Of a stretch of 60,001 nt of DNA, positions 23,854-31,936 are shown piece by piece. Source of the DNA: an uncultured Eubacteriales bacterium (GTDB lineage Bacteria; Bacillota; Clostridia; Oscillospirales; Butyricicoccaceae); assembly GCA_910585875.1 (NCBI GenBank), contig CAJUIK010000004.1, forward strand, positions 15,311-75,311, read 5' to 3'. The notes under the pieces are model-generated. The model worked only from the letters and a program-made list of their open reading frames with translations, was not told the DNA's origin and made no database searches. The position numbers were made by a program, and so were the translations under genes. Position 1 is the stretch's first letter, and each line of letters starts with the position of its first letter.

Positions 23854-24693
23854 TTACATAAGGGCGGCCGCTGGTTCCAGTTTACAGGACACGACTAAAA
23901 AGTCGGCGGTCGCCGTCAAACCAGGGCATTGGGCCAGGCGGGCTTTGGCTTCGGGGGGCGTTTTGTAGTAGTAGGGCGTCATCTGAAAGAGAAGATTCAG
24001 GGCCTGGTTGCCCAACTCCATGGCGTAAGTCAGTCGCCGGCATTCCAGGGGAGTGAAGCCGGGCAGTTCCGGCGTCTCCTGGGGGTTGGGGTAGGGGGAT
24101 TCATAGAGAAATTCCTTCAGCTCCCAGAGATGCCGAGGGCCGGGAAGGGCCAAAACCAGCCGCCCGCCAGGCGCCAGAACCCGGGCGAACTGGGAGGGGC
24201 TGTGAGGGGCGAACAGATTGAGAACGACGTCAAAACGGCCTGGCAAAACCGGCAGGTTATATAAGCTGGCCACCGCCCATTGCCCCTGGGGCAGGCGGCG
24301 GGCCGCCTTGTCCACAGCGACTTTGGAGATATCCGCCCCTGCAATCTGGAGTTCCAGCCCCTGTTCCTGGGCCAGGCCGGTCAGAACCTGGCTGTAATAT
24401 CCCTCGCCGCAGCCCGCGTCCAGTATGGCGGCGGGGGAAGCCAAGCCCTCCAGCGCCGTCTCCGCCGTCATCCGGGCCAGAGGCAGATAACGCCCGGAAT
24501 CCAGAAACTGCCGCCGGGCGGCGATCATCTCCCTATTGTCCCCCGGCTGCTTGGAGCGCCGCCCGCTTGGGGGCAGCAGATTCCAATATCCGCTGCGGGC
24601 CCTGTCGTAACAGTGCCCCGCCGGGCAGCGGGCCGGGTTTTGCCCGACGTCCAGCGGCTGGCCGCAGACAGGGCAGGTCCAGATTGGCTCCAT
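23854..24693 (-). CDS. rlmA: 23S rRNA (guanine-N1)-methyltransferase, RlmA-type
   Basis: 279 aa. The N-terminal zinc ribbon CPVCGQPL...CPAGHCYDRARSGYWNLL (residues 6-40) and a Rossmann methyltransferase fold with AAILDAGCGEGYYSQVL (SAM motif I) and FDVVLNLFAPHSPSQFARVL identify the RlmA/TlrB family, which methylates G745 or G748 in helix 35 of 23S rRNA. Gram-positive members usually act on G748; which position applies here is inferred only. ATG 24693 follows the ltaE stop by 4 nt with no clear RBS, so translation is probably coupled. Confidence 0.9.
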   Translation of the reverse strand: MEPIWTCPVCGQPLDVGQNPARCPAGHCYDRARSGYWNLLPPSGRRSKQPGDNREMIAARRQFLDSGRYLPLARMTAETALEGLASPAAILDAGCGEGYYSQVLTGLAQEQGLELQIAGADISKVAVDKAARRLPQGQWAVASLYNLPVLPGRFDVVLNLFAPHSPSQFARVLAPGGRLVLALPGPRHLWELKEFLYESPYPNPQETPELPGFTPLECRRLTYAMELGNQALNLLFQMTPYYYKTPPEAKARLAQCPGLTATADFLVVSCKLEPAAALM

Positions 24694-24697
24694 GCGC

Positions 24698-25723
24698 TTA
24701 TCGCAGACATTCCGCCAGCGCGGCCACAGCTTGGTCGACGTCCTGGCGGGATACGTCGTTGTTGGTGACAAAGCGGAATTTGCCCTGGTCTTCGGGGCTG
24801 ATTTTTACGCCTTTTTCTCTCATTGCCCTTTGCAGGTTGTCCCGGATTTCGGCAGGCTTGTTCAGGGAGAAAAAGACCATGTTGATTTCCACTTGGCTGG
24901 GGTCGCAGACCACGCCTGGGATAGCGGCCAGCTTTTCCGCCATATATCTGGCGTTTTCGTGGTCTTCCGCCAGCCGGGCGGGCATCTGAGTCAGCGCGAT
25001 CAAAGCCGGGGCCGCGATAACGCCGGCTTGGCGCATTCCGCCGCCCAGCAGCTTCCGGTTCTTTCGGGACCGCTCGATGAAGGCCCGGTTGCCGGCTAGT
25101 ACGGTGCCGATGGGAGCGCACAGGCCCTTGGAAAGGCAGCAGGACACCGAATCGGCGTATTGAGTCAGCTCTTTGACGTCCACGCCCAGGGAAACGGCGG
25201 CGTTGAAGATCCGGGCGCCGTCCAGGTGGACGGGGATGTTGTGCTTCCGGCCAATTTCATAGACCTGCCGCATGATATCCACAGGCACGACTTTGCCGTT
25301 GGACAGGGCGTTTTCCACGCAGATCAGAGCGGTTTCGGGGAAATGGATGTCCTGCGCCCGGACGGCGCTTTCAATCAAGGCGGGCTGGGGAAGGCCGCCT
25401 TCAAAATGCAGGGTGCGCATATTGGCGCCGGACAGCACGGCCACGGCCCCCACCTCGTGTTCATAAATATGGCAGCCGTCGCTGACGATGATCTCGTCGC
25501 CCCGCTTGGTCCAGCTCATGACGGCGGCTTGGTTGCTCTGGGTGCCGCTGGAAAGATACAAGGCGGCCTCCTTGCCCAGTATCCGGGCGGCCTCCTGCTC
25601 CAGTTGGTTGACGGTGGGGTCGTCCTGGTAAACGTCGTCCCCTACCAGGGCTTCGGCCATGGCCCGGCGCATCTCCGGCGTGGGCTGGGTGACGGTGTCG
25701 CTTCTCAAATCGATAAATCGCAT
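24698..25723 (-). CDS. ltaE: Low-specificity L-threonine aldolase
   Basis: 341-aa PLP enzyme splitting L-threonine/allo-threonine to glycine and acetaldehyde. Begins MRFIDLRSDTVTQPTPEMRR, the family start; LYLSSGTQSNQAAVMSW, HLDGARIFNAAVSLG and SCCLSKGLCAPIGTVLAG (the SK lysine binds PLP) follow. ATG 25723 lies 10 nt after GGAG; the ATG at 25732 is too close to that GGAG. First gene of an ltaE-rlmA unit. Confidence 0.94.
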   Translation of the reverse strand: MRFIDLRSDTVTQPTPEMRRAMAEALVGDDVYQDDPTVNQLEQEAARILGKEAALYLSSGTQSNQAAVMSWTKRGDEIIVSDGCHIYEHEVGAVAVLSGANMRTLHFEGGLPQPALIESAVRAQDIHFPETALICVENALSNGKVVPVDIMRQVYEIGRKHNIPVHLDGARIFNAAVSLGVDVKELTQYADSVSCCLSKGLCAPIGTVLAGNRAFIERSRKNRKLLGGGMRQAGVIAAPALIALTQMPARLAEDHENARYMAEKLAAIPGVVCDPSQVEINMVFFSLNKPAEIRDNLQRAMREKGVKISPEDQGKFRFVTNNDVSRQDVDQAVAALAECLR

Positions 25724-25788
25724 TTTTGCCATTCTCCTTTCGCTCCAAGGCGGCGAAGCTCCGCCGCCGGCGTCCATTCTATCAATCA

Positions 25789-25817
25789 AGTATATCAAAA
25801 ATCCATGAGTTCAGCAA
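25789..25817 (-). promoter_or_regulatory. Promoter of ltaE-rlmA
   Basis: Minus strand TTGCTG (25817-25812), 17 bp, TATACT (25794-25789). Confidence 0.6.
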
Positions 25818-25883
25818 GGGCAGGCCCGAGAGGGGGGAAGGGGGCCGCCCGGCCGAAGGGCGGCGCCGGCGACAGGAAGCCCA

Positions 25884-25913
25884 TTGACAGCCGGCGGGCG
25901 CCCCTGTTAAAAT
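25884..25913 (+). promoter_or_regulatory. Promoter of the P-protein-like gene
   Basis: TTGACA (25884-25889), 18 bp, TAAAAT (25908-25913). Confidence 0.6.
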
Positions 25914-25975
25914 TATATCATAGAAAAAGCCCCGGCCGGGGCGCAAAAAGAACTATAAATATCGGGGGTTTCTTC

Positions 25976-26848
25976 ATGGACCAGATCGAATTGTTTCGGC
26001 AGATCATCGCCAGCTGCGACGAAAATTTGAAAGACGTCTTCCTGCGCCGGATGGAGGCGTCGGCCCGCATCGCCCAGTCCAAGCTGAGCCGGGGAGTTTC
26101 CGTCTATTCCGCCCAGGAGGAGCAGATGATCTTGGAAAATATATCTGCCGGCCTGTCGCCGGAGATGCAGCTCAAAGCCCGTATGCTGTGGAAATCCCTG
26201 TTGCGGATGGACCGAAACCGGCAGTACCGGGTGTTTTTGGAGATGGACCCAGAGCGGAAGCTGCGCCACGAAGCGGATTTGGCGGAGGATTTGCCCCAGG
26301 GGACGGGCTGCTGCCTGGCCGGGCTGGAGGAGACCGCCCGCCGGCTGACAGGGCTGCCGCCGGAAGCGGCGCTGGAGACGGCGGAGACGATGGAGCAGGC
26401 CCTGGAACGGGTGGAAAAAGGGGAATGCGCCTGGGCCGCCGCGCCGTTGGAAGGAGTTTACAAAACCAACGAACTCTATCAGCAGCTGGAGAGCCGCCGG
26501 CTGTATCTGAACGGGATATTCCCGGCGGAAGAGGGGCTGGTGGCCGTCGTTTCCCGCTGTTTGGTCCGGCGGCCAGGCCGGGAGGAGCAAATCAGCGCTG
26601 CTTTTTATATGCCGTCGGAAAGCGGCTCCTTGGCCGGGGTGCTTTCCGTGTTGGCGGACAACAAGCAGAACATGGTGTTTATTCATCTGGAAAAGAGCGA
26701 TTTGGCCGACGAGCTGCACCAGTTTCATTTGTATGTGGATTTTGACGGCTGTCTGGACAGCTTGGATACCCGGGCCGCCGTTTATCAGTTGGAAACCGAG
26801 CTGCCTTATTTCCGCATCTTGGGCGCCCGGCGGCCGACGAAAGGATAA
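25976..26848 (+). CDS. Degenerate P-protein: chorismate mutase-like, partial prephenate dehydratase-like, ACT-like
   Basis: 290 aa. Residues 1-85 are all-helical and resemble an AroQ chorismate mutase domain (VFLRRMEASARIAQSKLSRG). Residues about 105-205 look like part of a prephenate dehydratase fold (CAWAAAPLEGVYKTNELYQQ aligns with the DYAVLPIENS region), but it is about half the usual 180 aa, the ENS is replaced by LEG and no TRF motif is seen. Residues 210-285 are ACT-like (SESGSLAGVLSVLADNKQNM) without a clear ESRP. It is probably not a working dehydratase; mutase or regulatory activity is possible. ATG 25976 follows GGGGG; the open frame extends upstream without RBS. Confidence 0.62.
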   Translation: MDQIELFRQIIASCDENLKDVFLRRMEASARIAQSKLSRGVSVYSAQEEQMILENISAGLSPEMQLKARMLWKSLLRMDRNRQYRVFLEMDPERKLRHEADLAEDLPQGTGCCLAGLEETARRLTGLPPEAALETAETMEQALERVEKGECAWAAAPLEGVYKTNELYQQLESRRLYLNGIFPAEEGLVAVVSRCLVRRPGREEQISAAFYMPSESGSLAGVLSVLADNKQNMVFIHLEKSDLADELHQFHLYVDFDGCLDSLDTRAAVYQLETELPYFRILGARRPTKG

Positions 26849-26849
26849 A

Positions 26850-26884
26850 GCAAAAGACGGAAGCCCGAGGCTTCCGTCTTTTGC
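26850..26884. terminator. Bidirectional intrinsic terminator
   Basis: 16-bp stem GCAAAAGACGGAAGCC / GGCTTCCGTCTTTTGC with a 3-nt loop, between convergent genes. Confidence 0.88.
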
Positions 26885-26894
26885 TTGCAGGGTT

Positions 26895-27509
26895 TTATAC
26901 GGCTTTGACGGTTTCTAAATAGTGGAGCAGCATCTTGACGGCGCCTTCCGGGCCGGTGCGGCTGGTATTCAGCGTCATGTCATAGAGCTTGGCGTCGCCC
27001 CATTTCTGGTTGGTGTAGTGGTAGTAATAGTTGGCCCGGGCCTTGTCGTGCTTGAGCACTACGCTTTTGATGTTGGCCGGGTCGTCGCCGTATTCCTTGA
27101 TCGCCCGGTTCATCCGGTCTTCCAGCGGGGCGTGGAGGAAAAAGTGGAGGCAGTTTTCCTGTTCCCGCAGCACATAATCGGCGCAGCGGCCCACGATGAC
27201 GCAAGAGCCCTCTTCCGCCACTTGGCGGATCACATCGAACTGGGCCAGGTACATTTTGTCGTAGAGGGAGAGGGTGTCCGGCCCGTAGGCGCCCACCCCC
27301 AGGCTGGTGGCCAGGGAATAGAGAAGGCTGTTGGTGGCTTTGGATTCCGCCTGGCGCAGCAGCTCTTCGGAAAAACCGCTCTTTTCTGCGGCGATGCTCA
27401 GCAATTTTTTGTCATAGAAGGGCAGGCCCAGGGCTTCGGCCAGGGCGCGGCCGATCTCCAGACCGCCGCTGCCGTATTCGCGGCTCAGGGTGACGATCAA
27501 TTTTTTCAT
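26895..27509 (-). CDS. Cytidylate kinase-like family protein
   Basis: 204-aa P-loop nucleotide kinase-like protein. N-terminal LIVTLSREYGSGGLEIGRAL is the P-loop of this family; LPFYDKKLLSIAAEKSGFSE and VGRCADYVLREQENCLHFFL (with the R and LID-like HAPLEDRMNRAIKEYG) follow. It belongs to the clostridial cytidylate-kinase-like group, not the canonical Cmk; its substrate has not been established. GAAAGGAG precedes ATG 27509. Confidence 0.88.
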   Translation of the reverse strand: MKKLIVTLSREYGSGGLEIGRALAEALGLPFYDKKLLSIAAEKSGFSEELLRQAESKATNSLLYSLATSLGVGAYGPDTLSLYDKMYLAQFDVIRQVAEEGSCVIVGRCADYVLREQENCLHFFLHAPLEDRMNRAIKEYGDDPANIKSVVLKHDKARANYYYHYTNQKWGDAKLYDMTLNTSRTGPEGAVKMLLHYLETVKAV

Positions 27510-27694
27510 AATCCTGTGCTCCTTTCGCAGGCAAAGGGGGCAAAAGCCCGCCCGCCTCTGTATAATAATATAGTGTAAAACAAAAACCGCCGGGCCGCAA
27601 GTATAAAATTAGTCAAAAATACCAAAATAAAAAGGGAAGGGGGCCAAAAGCCTGACAGACAGGCACAAAAAGCGGGATTTTGGCCGCCTGCGTA

Positions 27695-27723
27695 TGGACA
27701 GAAGGGGGTAAATGTGGTATAGT
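27695..27723 (+). promoter_or_regulatory. Promoter of the TSCPD-asnS-coaW unit
   Basis: TGGACA (27695-27700), 17 bp, TATAGT (27718-27723). The 319-bp gap 27510-27828 otherwise holds AT-rich sequence and a roughly 100-nt leader. I looked for a T-box (asnS is downstream) and found neither the conserved T-box sequence nor a terminator. Confidence 0.55.
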
Positions 27724-27828
27724 CAACCCAGTTGAAAAATCGAAAAAGAGATTTTTGGCCCGTCGGCCAGACGATATAGAGGGCCGCCGCGTCGCGGTCT
27801 GCCAAACAACATAACGGAGGAATCGACT

Positions 27829-28083
27829 ATGGAGACGTTTGCATACGAGCCCCAGGGCGTGTGCGCCCGGCGGTTTGTCATCACAGTAGACGACAATCAT
27901 ATCAAGGATATCGAGATCGTGGGCGGCTGCCCAGGCAACCTGCTGGGCATTTCCCAGCTTCTGCGGGGCATGGATATGGACGAGGTGATTCAAAAATTCT
28001 CCGGCGTCCATTGCGGCCGGAAGCCCACCTCCTGCCCGGACCAGATCGCCGCCGCCCTGCAGGCTTATAAGAGCCAGGCATAA
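27829..28083 (+). CDS. TSCPD domain protein (TIGR03905-like)
   Basis: 84 aa, the whole protein being one TSCPD domain: FAYEPQGVCARRFVITVDDN, IEIVGGCPGNLLGISQLLRG and HCGRKPTSCPDQIAAAL (the name-giving TSCPD). Such domains occur alone or at the C-terminus of class II ribonucleotide reductases, where the cysteines may bind metal; the role of the stand-alone form is unknown. CGGAGGAA precedes the ATG. Followed 47 nt later by asnS. Confidence 0.92.
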   Translation: METFAYEPQGVCARRFVITVDDNHIKDIEIVGGCPGNLLGISQLLRGMDMDEVIQKFSGVHCGRKPTSCPDQIAAALQAYKSQA

Positions 28084-28130
28084 CAAAAAGCGGGCTGAAG
28101 GAAAATTGGAAAAGAAACGAGGGGAACGAT

Positions 28131-29522
28131 ATGTCTGAGCTGACAGTGAAAGAATTGCTGCGTCGCCCCCAGGACCATATCGACCAACAGGTCGATCTAT
28201 GCGGGTGGGCGCGCACGGCGCGGGATGTGAAAGCCTGCGCTTTTATCGAGCTGAACGACGGCTCGGTGGTGAAAAACCTTCAGATTGTGTGCGACGGCGG
28301 CACGCCGGCCTATGAACTGGCCAAGACCATAGGCGTCGGCGCAGCTCTGCGGGTGCGGGGCCGGGTTACCGAGTCCCAGGGCAATCAGGCCGTGGAAGTC
28401 CATGCCGACGAAATTTTGGTGGAGGGGGAAAGCCCTTCCGACTACCCTTTGCAGAAAAAACGCCATTCGGTGGAATTTTTGCGCACCATCGCCCATCTGC
28501 GGCCTCGGACCAACCTGTTTAACGCCGCTTACCGGGTGCGCAGCGAGGCGGCTTTCGCCATTCATCAATTTTTCCATGACAGGGGATTTGTGTATGTTCA
28601 CACCCCCATTATCACCGCCAGCGACTGCGAGGGCGCCGGCGATATGTTCCGGGTGACTACGCTGGACCTGGAAAACCCGCCCCGCAACAAAGAGGGCAAG
28701 GTGGATTACAGCCAGGATTTCTTCGGCGCCGCCGCCAACCTGACGGTGTCTGGCCAGCTGGAGGGCGAGGCCTTCGCCCAAGCCTTCAAGAAGATTTATA
28801 CCTTTGGCCCCACTTTCCGCTCGGAAAACTCCAACACCAGCCGGCACGCGGCGGAATTTTGGATGATGGAGCCGGAGGTAGCCTTTGCGGACGTTCACGA
28901 CAATATGGACTTGGCGGAGGATATGACAAAATTCATCATCCGCGCCGTGATGGAGCGCTGCCCGGACGAGATGGCCTTTTTCAACAGCTTTGTGGATAAG
29001 GGCCTGCTGGCCCGGCTGGACGCCTTGGCCAACACCGAGGCTTTCGCCCGCATCACCTATACAGAGGCCATAGAGATTTTGGAAAAGCACAAGGGAAAAT
29101 TCCAGTTCCCGGTGTACTGGGGCTGTGACCTGCAAAGCGAGCACGAGCGGTACCTGACCGAGCAGGAATTCAAGCGGCCGGTGTTTGTCATCGACTATCC
29201 CAAGGAGATCAAATCCTTCTATATGCGCCAAAACGACGACGGCAAGACTGTGGCCGGCATGGATATGCTGGCCCCCGGCATCGGCGAGCTCATCGGCGGC
29301 AGCCAGCGCGAGGAGCGGCTGGATAAAATCCAAGCCCGGATGGAAGAGCTGCATATGGATCAGGCGCCCTATTGGTGGTATCTGGATCTGCGGAAATACG
29401 GCGGGACCAAACACTCCGGCTACGGCTTGGGCTTCGAGCGTCTGATTATGTATTTGACCGGAATTTCCAACATTCGGGACGTGCTGCCTTTCCCCCGCAC
29501 AGTGGGCAGCGCCGAGTTTTAA
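28131..29522 (+). CDS. asnS: Asparaginyl-tRNA synthetase
   Basis: 463-aa class II synthetase charging tRNA-Asn. N-terminal OB-fold anticodon-binding domain (QVDLCGWARTARDVKACAFI), then the catalytic core with motif 2 IYTFGPTFRSENSNTSRHAA followed by EFWMMEPE, and the C-terminal motif 3 YGLGFERLIMYLTGISNIRD followed by VLPFPR. Length and motifs are normal for AsnRS. RBS GAGGGG. Middle gene of TSCPD-asnS-coaW. Confidence 0.97.
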   Translation: MSELTVKELLRRPQDHIDQQVDLCGWARTARDVKACAFIELNDGSVVKNLQIVCDGGTPAYELAKTIGVGAALRVRGRVTESQGNQAVEVHADEILVEGESPSDYPLQKKRHSVEFLRTIAHLRPRTNLFNAAYRVRSEAAFAIHQFFHDRGFVYVHTPIITASDCEGAGDMFRVTTLDLENPPRNKEGKVDYSQDFFGAAANLTVSGQLEGEAFAQAFKKIYTFGPTFRSENSNTSRHAAEFWMMEPEVAFADVHDNMDLAEDMTKFIIRAVMERCPDEMAFFNSFVDKGLLARLDALANTEAFARITYTEAIEILEKHKGKFQFPVYWGCDLQSEHERYLTEQEFKRPVFVIDYPKEIKSFYMRQNDDGKTVAGMDMLAPGIGELIGGSQREERLDKIQARMEELHMDQAPYWWYLDLRKYGGTKHSGYGLGFERLIMYLTGISNIRDVLPFPRTVGSAEF

Positions 29523-29528
29523 GCGGCT

Positions 29529-30347
29529 ATGGGCTTGATTATCGGCATTGACATTGGCGGCAGCACCACCAAAATCGTGGGGATGAGAGAGGGGCGGGCC
29601 GTCAGCCCTATCCGGGTGAAGGCCGACGACCCTGTGACTTCGGCCTATGGGGCCTTCGGCAAATTTCTGGCGGAGAACCAGATGGATATCGGCCAGGTGG
29701 AACGGGTGATGTGTACCGGCGTGGGTTCTTCGTTTGTCCGGCAGGATATCTACGGTATCCCTTCGGAACGGGTGGATGAATTCCGGGCCATCGGCCTGGG
29801 GGGGCGGCATATTTCGGGTTGCGGCGACGCCATTATCGTCAGCATGGGAACCGGCACCGCCTTTGTCAAGGTGGAGGGAGACTCCATCTGCCATATGGGC
29901 GGCACAGGCGTAGGCGGCGGCGCTTTGGTGGGGCTGTGCGACAAGATGCTGGGCATCCGCAGCGTGGAACACATTGTCAAGCTGGCGGAAAAGGGCAGCC
30001 TGGCCAATGTGGATCTGACCATCGGCGATATTTCCAGCGCCGCCATCTCCAATATGGACCAGGAAACCACGGCGGCCAATTTTGGCAAGCTCAGCGACTT
30101 GGCTTCGCCAGAAGACCTGGCCTTGGGCGTGTGCAGCATGGTGTTTCAAACAGTGGGCGTCATGGCGGCTTTTTCCGCCCGAGGCGCCGGCCTGCGGGAT
30201 ATCGTGCTGACGGGCAATCTGGCCCGGCTGCCTATGGCCCGCAAGATTTTTTCGGATTTTGAAAAGCTCTACGACGCCCGATTCCTCATCCCTGAAAAGG
30301 CAGATTTTGCCACATCTCTGGGCGCCGCCTTGGCCGGGGGGCATTGA
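29529..30347 (+). CDS. coaW: Type II pantothenate kinase
   Basis: 272-aa ASKHA-fold kinase phosphorylating pantothenate, first step of CoA synthesis. GIDIGGSTTKIVGM (phosphate 1), the central VSMGTGTAFVKVEG and GGTGVGGGALVGLCDKMLG, and the late LTGNLARLPMARKIF identify the type II (Staphylococcus/eukaryote-like) family. It starts 6 nt after asnS with only a weak RBS (AAGCGG), so translation is likely coupled to asnS. Confidence 0.92.
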   Translation: MGLIIGIDIGGSTTKIVGMREGRAVSPIRVKADDPVTSAYGAFGKFLAENQMDIGQVERVMCTGVGSSFVRQDIYGIPSERVDEFRAIGLGGRHISGCGDAIIVSMGTGTAFVKVEGDSICHMGGTGVGGGALVGLCDKMLGIRSVEHIVKLAEKGSLANVDLTIGDISSAAISNMDQETTAANFGKLSDLASPEDLALGVCSMVFQTVGVMAAFSARGAGLRDIVLTGNLARLPMARKIFSDFEKLYDARFLIPEKADFATSLGAALAGGH

Positions 30348-30461
30348 AATCGGCGCCGCGCTTAACGGCCGCAGGCCTTTGCCCTCCGGCAGCTTGTTGG
30401 CCGGCGGGGGCGCATGATCATAAATGAAAACAGCGTCAAATAAAACGGGAGGTACATAGCA

Positions 30462-31739
30462 ATGGATCTGACAAAAGCTACAAAAGCGGAGCTGGAAGAA
30501 CAGCTCAAAACCCTAAACGAGCAGTACGAGGGGTATAAGGCCCGCAACCTGAAGCTGGATATGTCTCGGGGCAAGCCTGGCGCGGATCAGCTGGACGCCT
30601 GCGAAGGGATGCTGACTGCGGTGAAAGTCAGCGCGGACACAGTTTACGAGGGCCTGGACACCCGGAATTATGGCGTGATGGAGGGAATCCCCGCCTGCCG
30701 CCGGATGTTTGCCGAGCTGTTGGGCGTTCCCATGGAACAGGTGTTGGCCGGCGGCAACGCCAGCCTGACTTTTATGTATGACACAGTGGACCGGCTGATG
30801 ATGTTCGGCGCCGCCGGCGTGGACCAGCCCTGGGTCAAGCTGGACAAGGTGAAATTCCTTTGCCCTGTGCCTGGTTACGACCGGCATTTCGCCATCTGCC
30901 AGCAGTTTGGCATCGAGATGATCAACATTCCCATGGATGAGAACGGCCCGGATATGGATATGGTGGAAAACCTGGTCAGCCAGGACGAAACCATTAAGGG
31001 TATCTGGTGCGTGCCCAAATTCTCCAACCCCTCGGGCGTGGTGTACAGCGACGAAGTCGTCCGCCGGTTCGCCAACCTGAAGCCCAAGGCCAAGGACTTC
31101 CGCATTTTCTGGGATAACGCCTACATGATCCACGATATCGTCGACGAGAAGATCGAAATTCCCAACCTGATTGAGGAATGCGCCAAGGCGGGCTCCCCGG
31201 ACATGGTCTTCGAGTTCTGCTCCACCTCTAAGATTTCCTATCCTGGCGCCGGAGTGTGCGCCTTTGCCGCCAGCCCCGCCAACGTAGCTTGGCAGCAGAA
31301 ATATATGAAAGCCCAGCAGATCGGGCCGGACAAAATCAACCAGCTGCGCCATGTGCTGTTCTTCAAGGACGCCGTCGGCCTGAAAGCCCATATGGAAGTG
31401 CACAAAAAGCTGCTGCGCCCCAAGTTTGACGCGGTGATCGACACGCTGGAGCAGAACCTGGCCGGTTCCGGCGCGGGCAGCTGGACGGCGCCCAAGGGCG
31501 GCTATTTCGTCAGCTTCGACGCCATGGAAGGCTGCGCCAAGCGTATCCAGCAGCTGTGCAAAGAAGCCGGCATTGTGATGACGGGCGCCGGCGCCACCTA
31601 TCCCTATGGCAAGGACCCCAAGGACAGCAACCTGCGCATCGCCCCTTCGTATCCTCCCATCGAGGAGCTGAAGCTGGCTATGGAGGTCTTCTGCGTGTGC
31701 GCCAAAAAGGCCGCCGTGGAAAAGCTGCTGGCCCAATAA
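30462..31739 (+). CDS. Aspartate aminotransferase, subgroup Ic (PF12897-type)
   Basis: 425-aa PLP enzyme. Features: NLKLDMSRGKPGADQLD at the N-terminus, GGNASLTFMYDTVDRLMMFG, PVPGYDRHF, CVPKFSNPSGVVYSDE, WDNAYMIHDI and the PLP lysine in EFCSTSKISYPGAGVCAFAA. This is the MocR-related group annotated as aspartate aminotransferase 1C; the preferred amino donor here is inferred. GAGG precedes the ATG. The 114-bp gap after coaW shows no terminator, so it could belong to the same transcript. Confidence 0.9.
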   Translation: MDLTKATKAELEEQLKTLNEQYEGYKARNLKLDMSRGKPGADQLDACEGMLTAVKVSADTVYEGLDTRNYGVMEGIPACRRMFAELLGVPMEQVLAGGNASLTFMYDTVDRLMMFGAAGVDQPWVKLDKVKFLCPVPGYDRHFAICQQFGIEMINIPMDENGPDMDMVENLVSQDETIKGIWCVPKFSNPSGVVYSDEVVRRFANLKPKAKDFRIFWDNAYMIHDIVDEKIEIPNLIEECAKAGSPDMVFEFCSTSKISYPGAGVCAFAASPANVAWQQKYMKAQQIGPDKINQLRHVLFFKDAVGLKAHMEVHKKLLRPKFDAVIDTLEQNLAGSGAGSWTAPKGGYFVSFDAMEGCAKRIQQLCKEAGIVMTGAGATYPYGKDPKDSNLRIAPSYPPIEELKLAMEVFCVCAKKAAVEKLLAQ

Positions 31740-31777
31740 AAAGGGACGGCCTTGCAATTCACCCCGCGGATTGCCGG

Positions 31778-31803
31778 ATAAGGGGCGCGAAAGCGCCCCT
31801 TAT
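31778..31803 (+). terminator. Hairpin, possible weak terminator
   Basis: ATAAGGGGCGC - GAAA - GCGCCCCTTAT, perfect 11-bp stem with a GNRA loop but no T-run after it; lies 40 nt past the aminotransferase stop. Confidence 0.45.
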
Positions 31804-31836
31804 CTGCGGAAAACGGCCGCTGGCGCCGCAATTTGG

Positions 31837-31866
31837 TTGACGCCGTCGGTTTTAGGGGAGTATAAT
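31837..31866 (+). promoter_or_regulatory. Promoter of secDF
   Basis: TTGACG (31837-31842), 18 bp, consensus TATAAT (31861-31866), about 70 nt before the ATG. Confidence 0.7.
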
Positions 31867-31936
31867 GGACAAGCCCCGGCGAATAAGGCCGGGCAATGGG
31901 TTCTGAGAAAATCATCAAGGAGGAAGCTGCAAAATA

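Noticed and set aside
25160..25975. Upstream extension of the P-protein-like frame
   Set aside because: The 272 extra codons run antisense to ltaE and have no RBS; the promoter at 25884 and GGGGG before ATG 25976 fix the true start.
27724..27828. T-box or other riboswitch upstream of the asnS unit
   Set aside because: No T-box consensus, specifier loop or terminator could be found; the leader goes straight into an ordinary ribosome binding site.
28197..30344. Minus-strand open frame of 715 codons opposite asnS and coaW
   Set aside because: Antisense shadow of two well-conserved enzymes; the translation is rich in His, Gly and Ala and matches nothing known.
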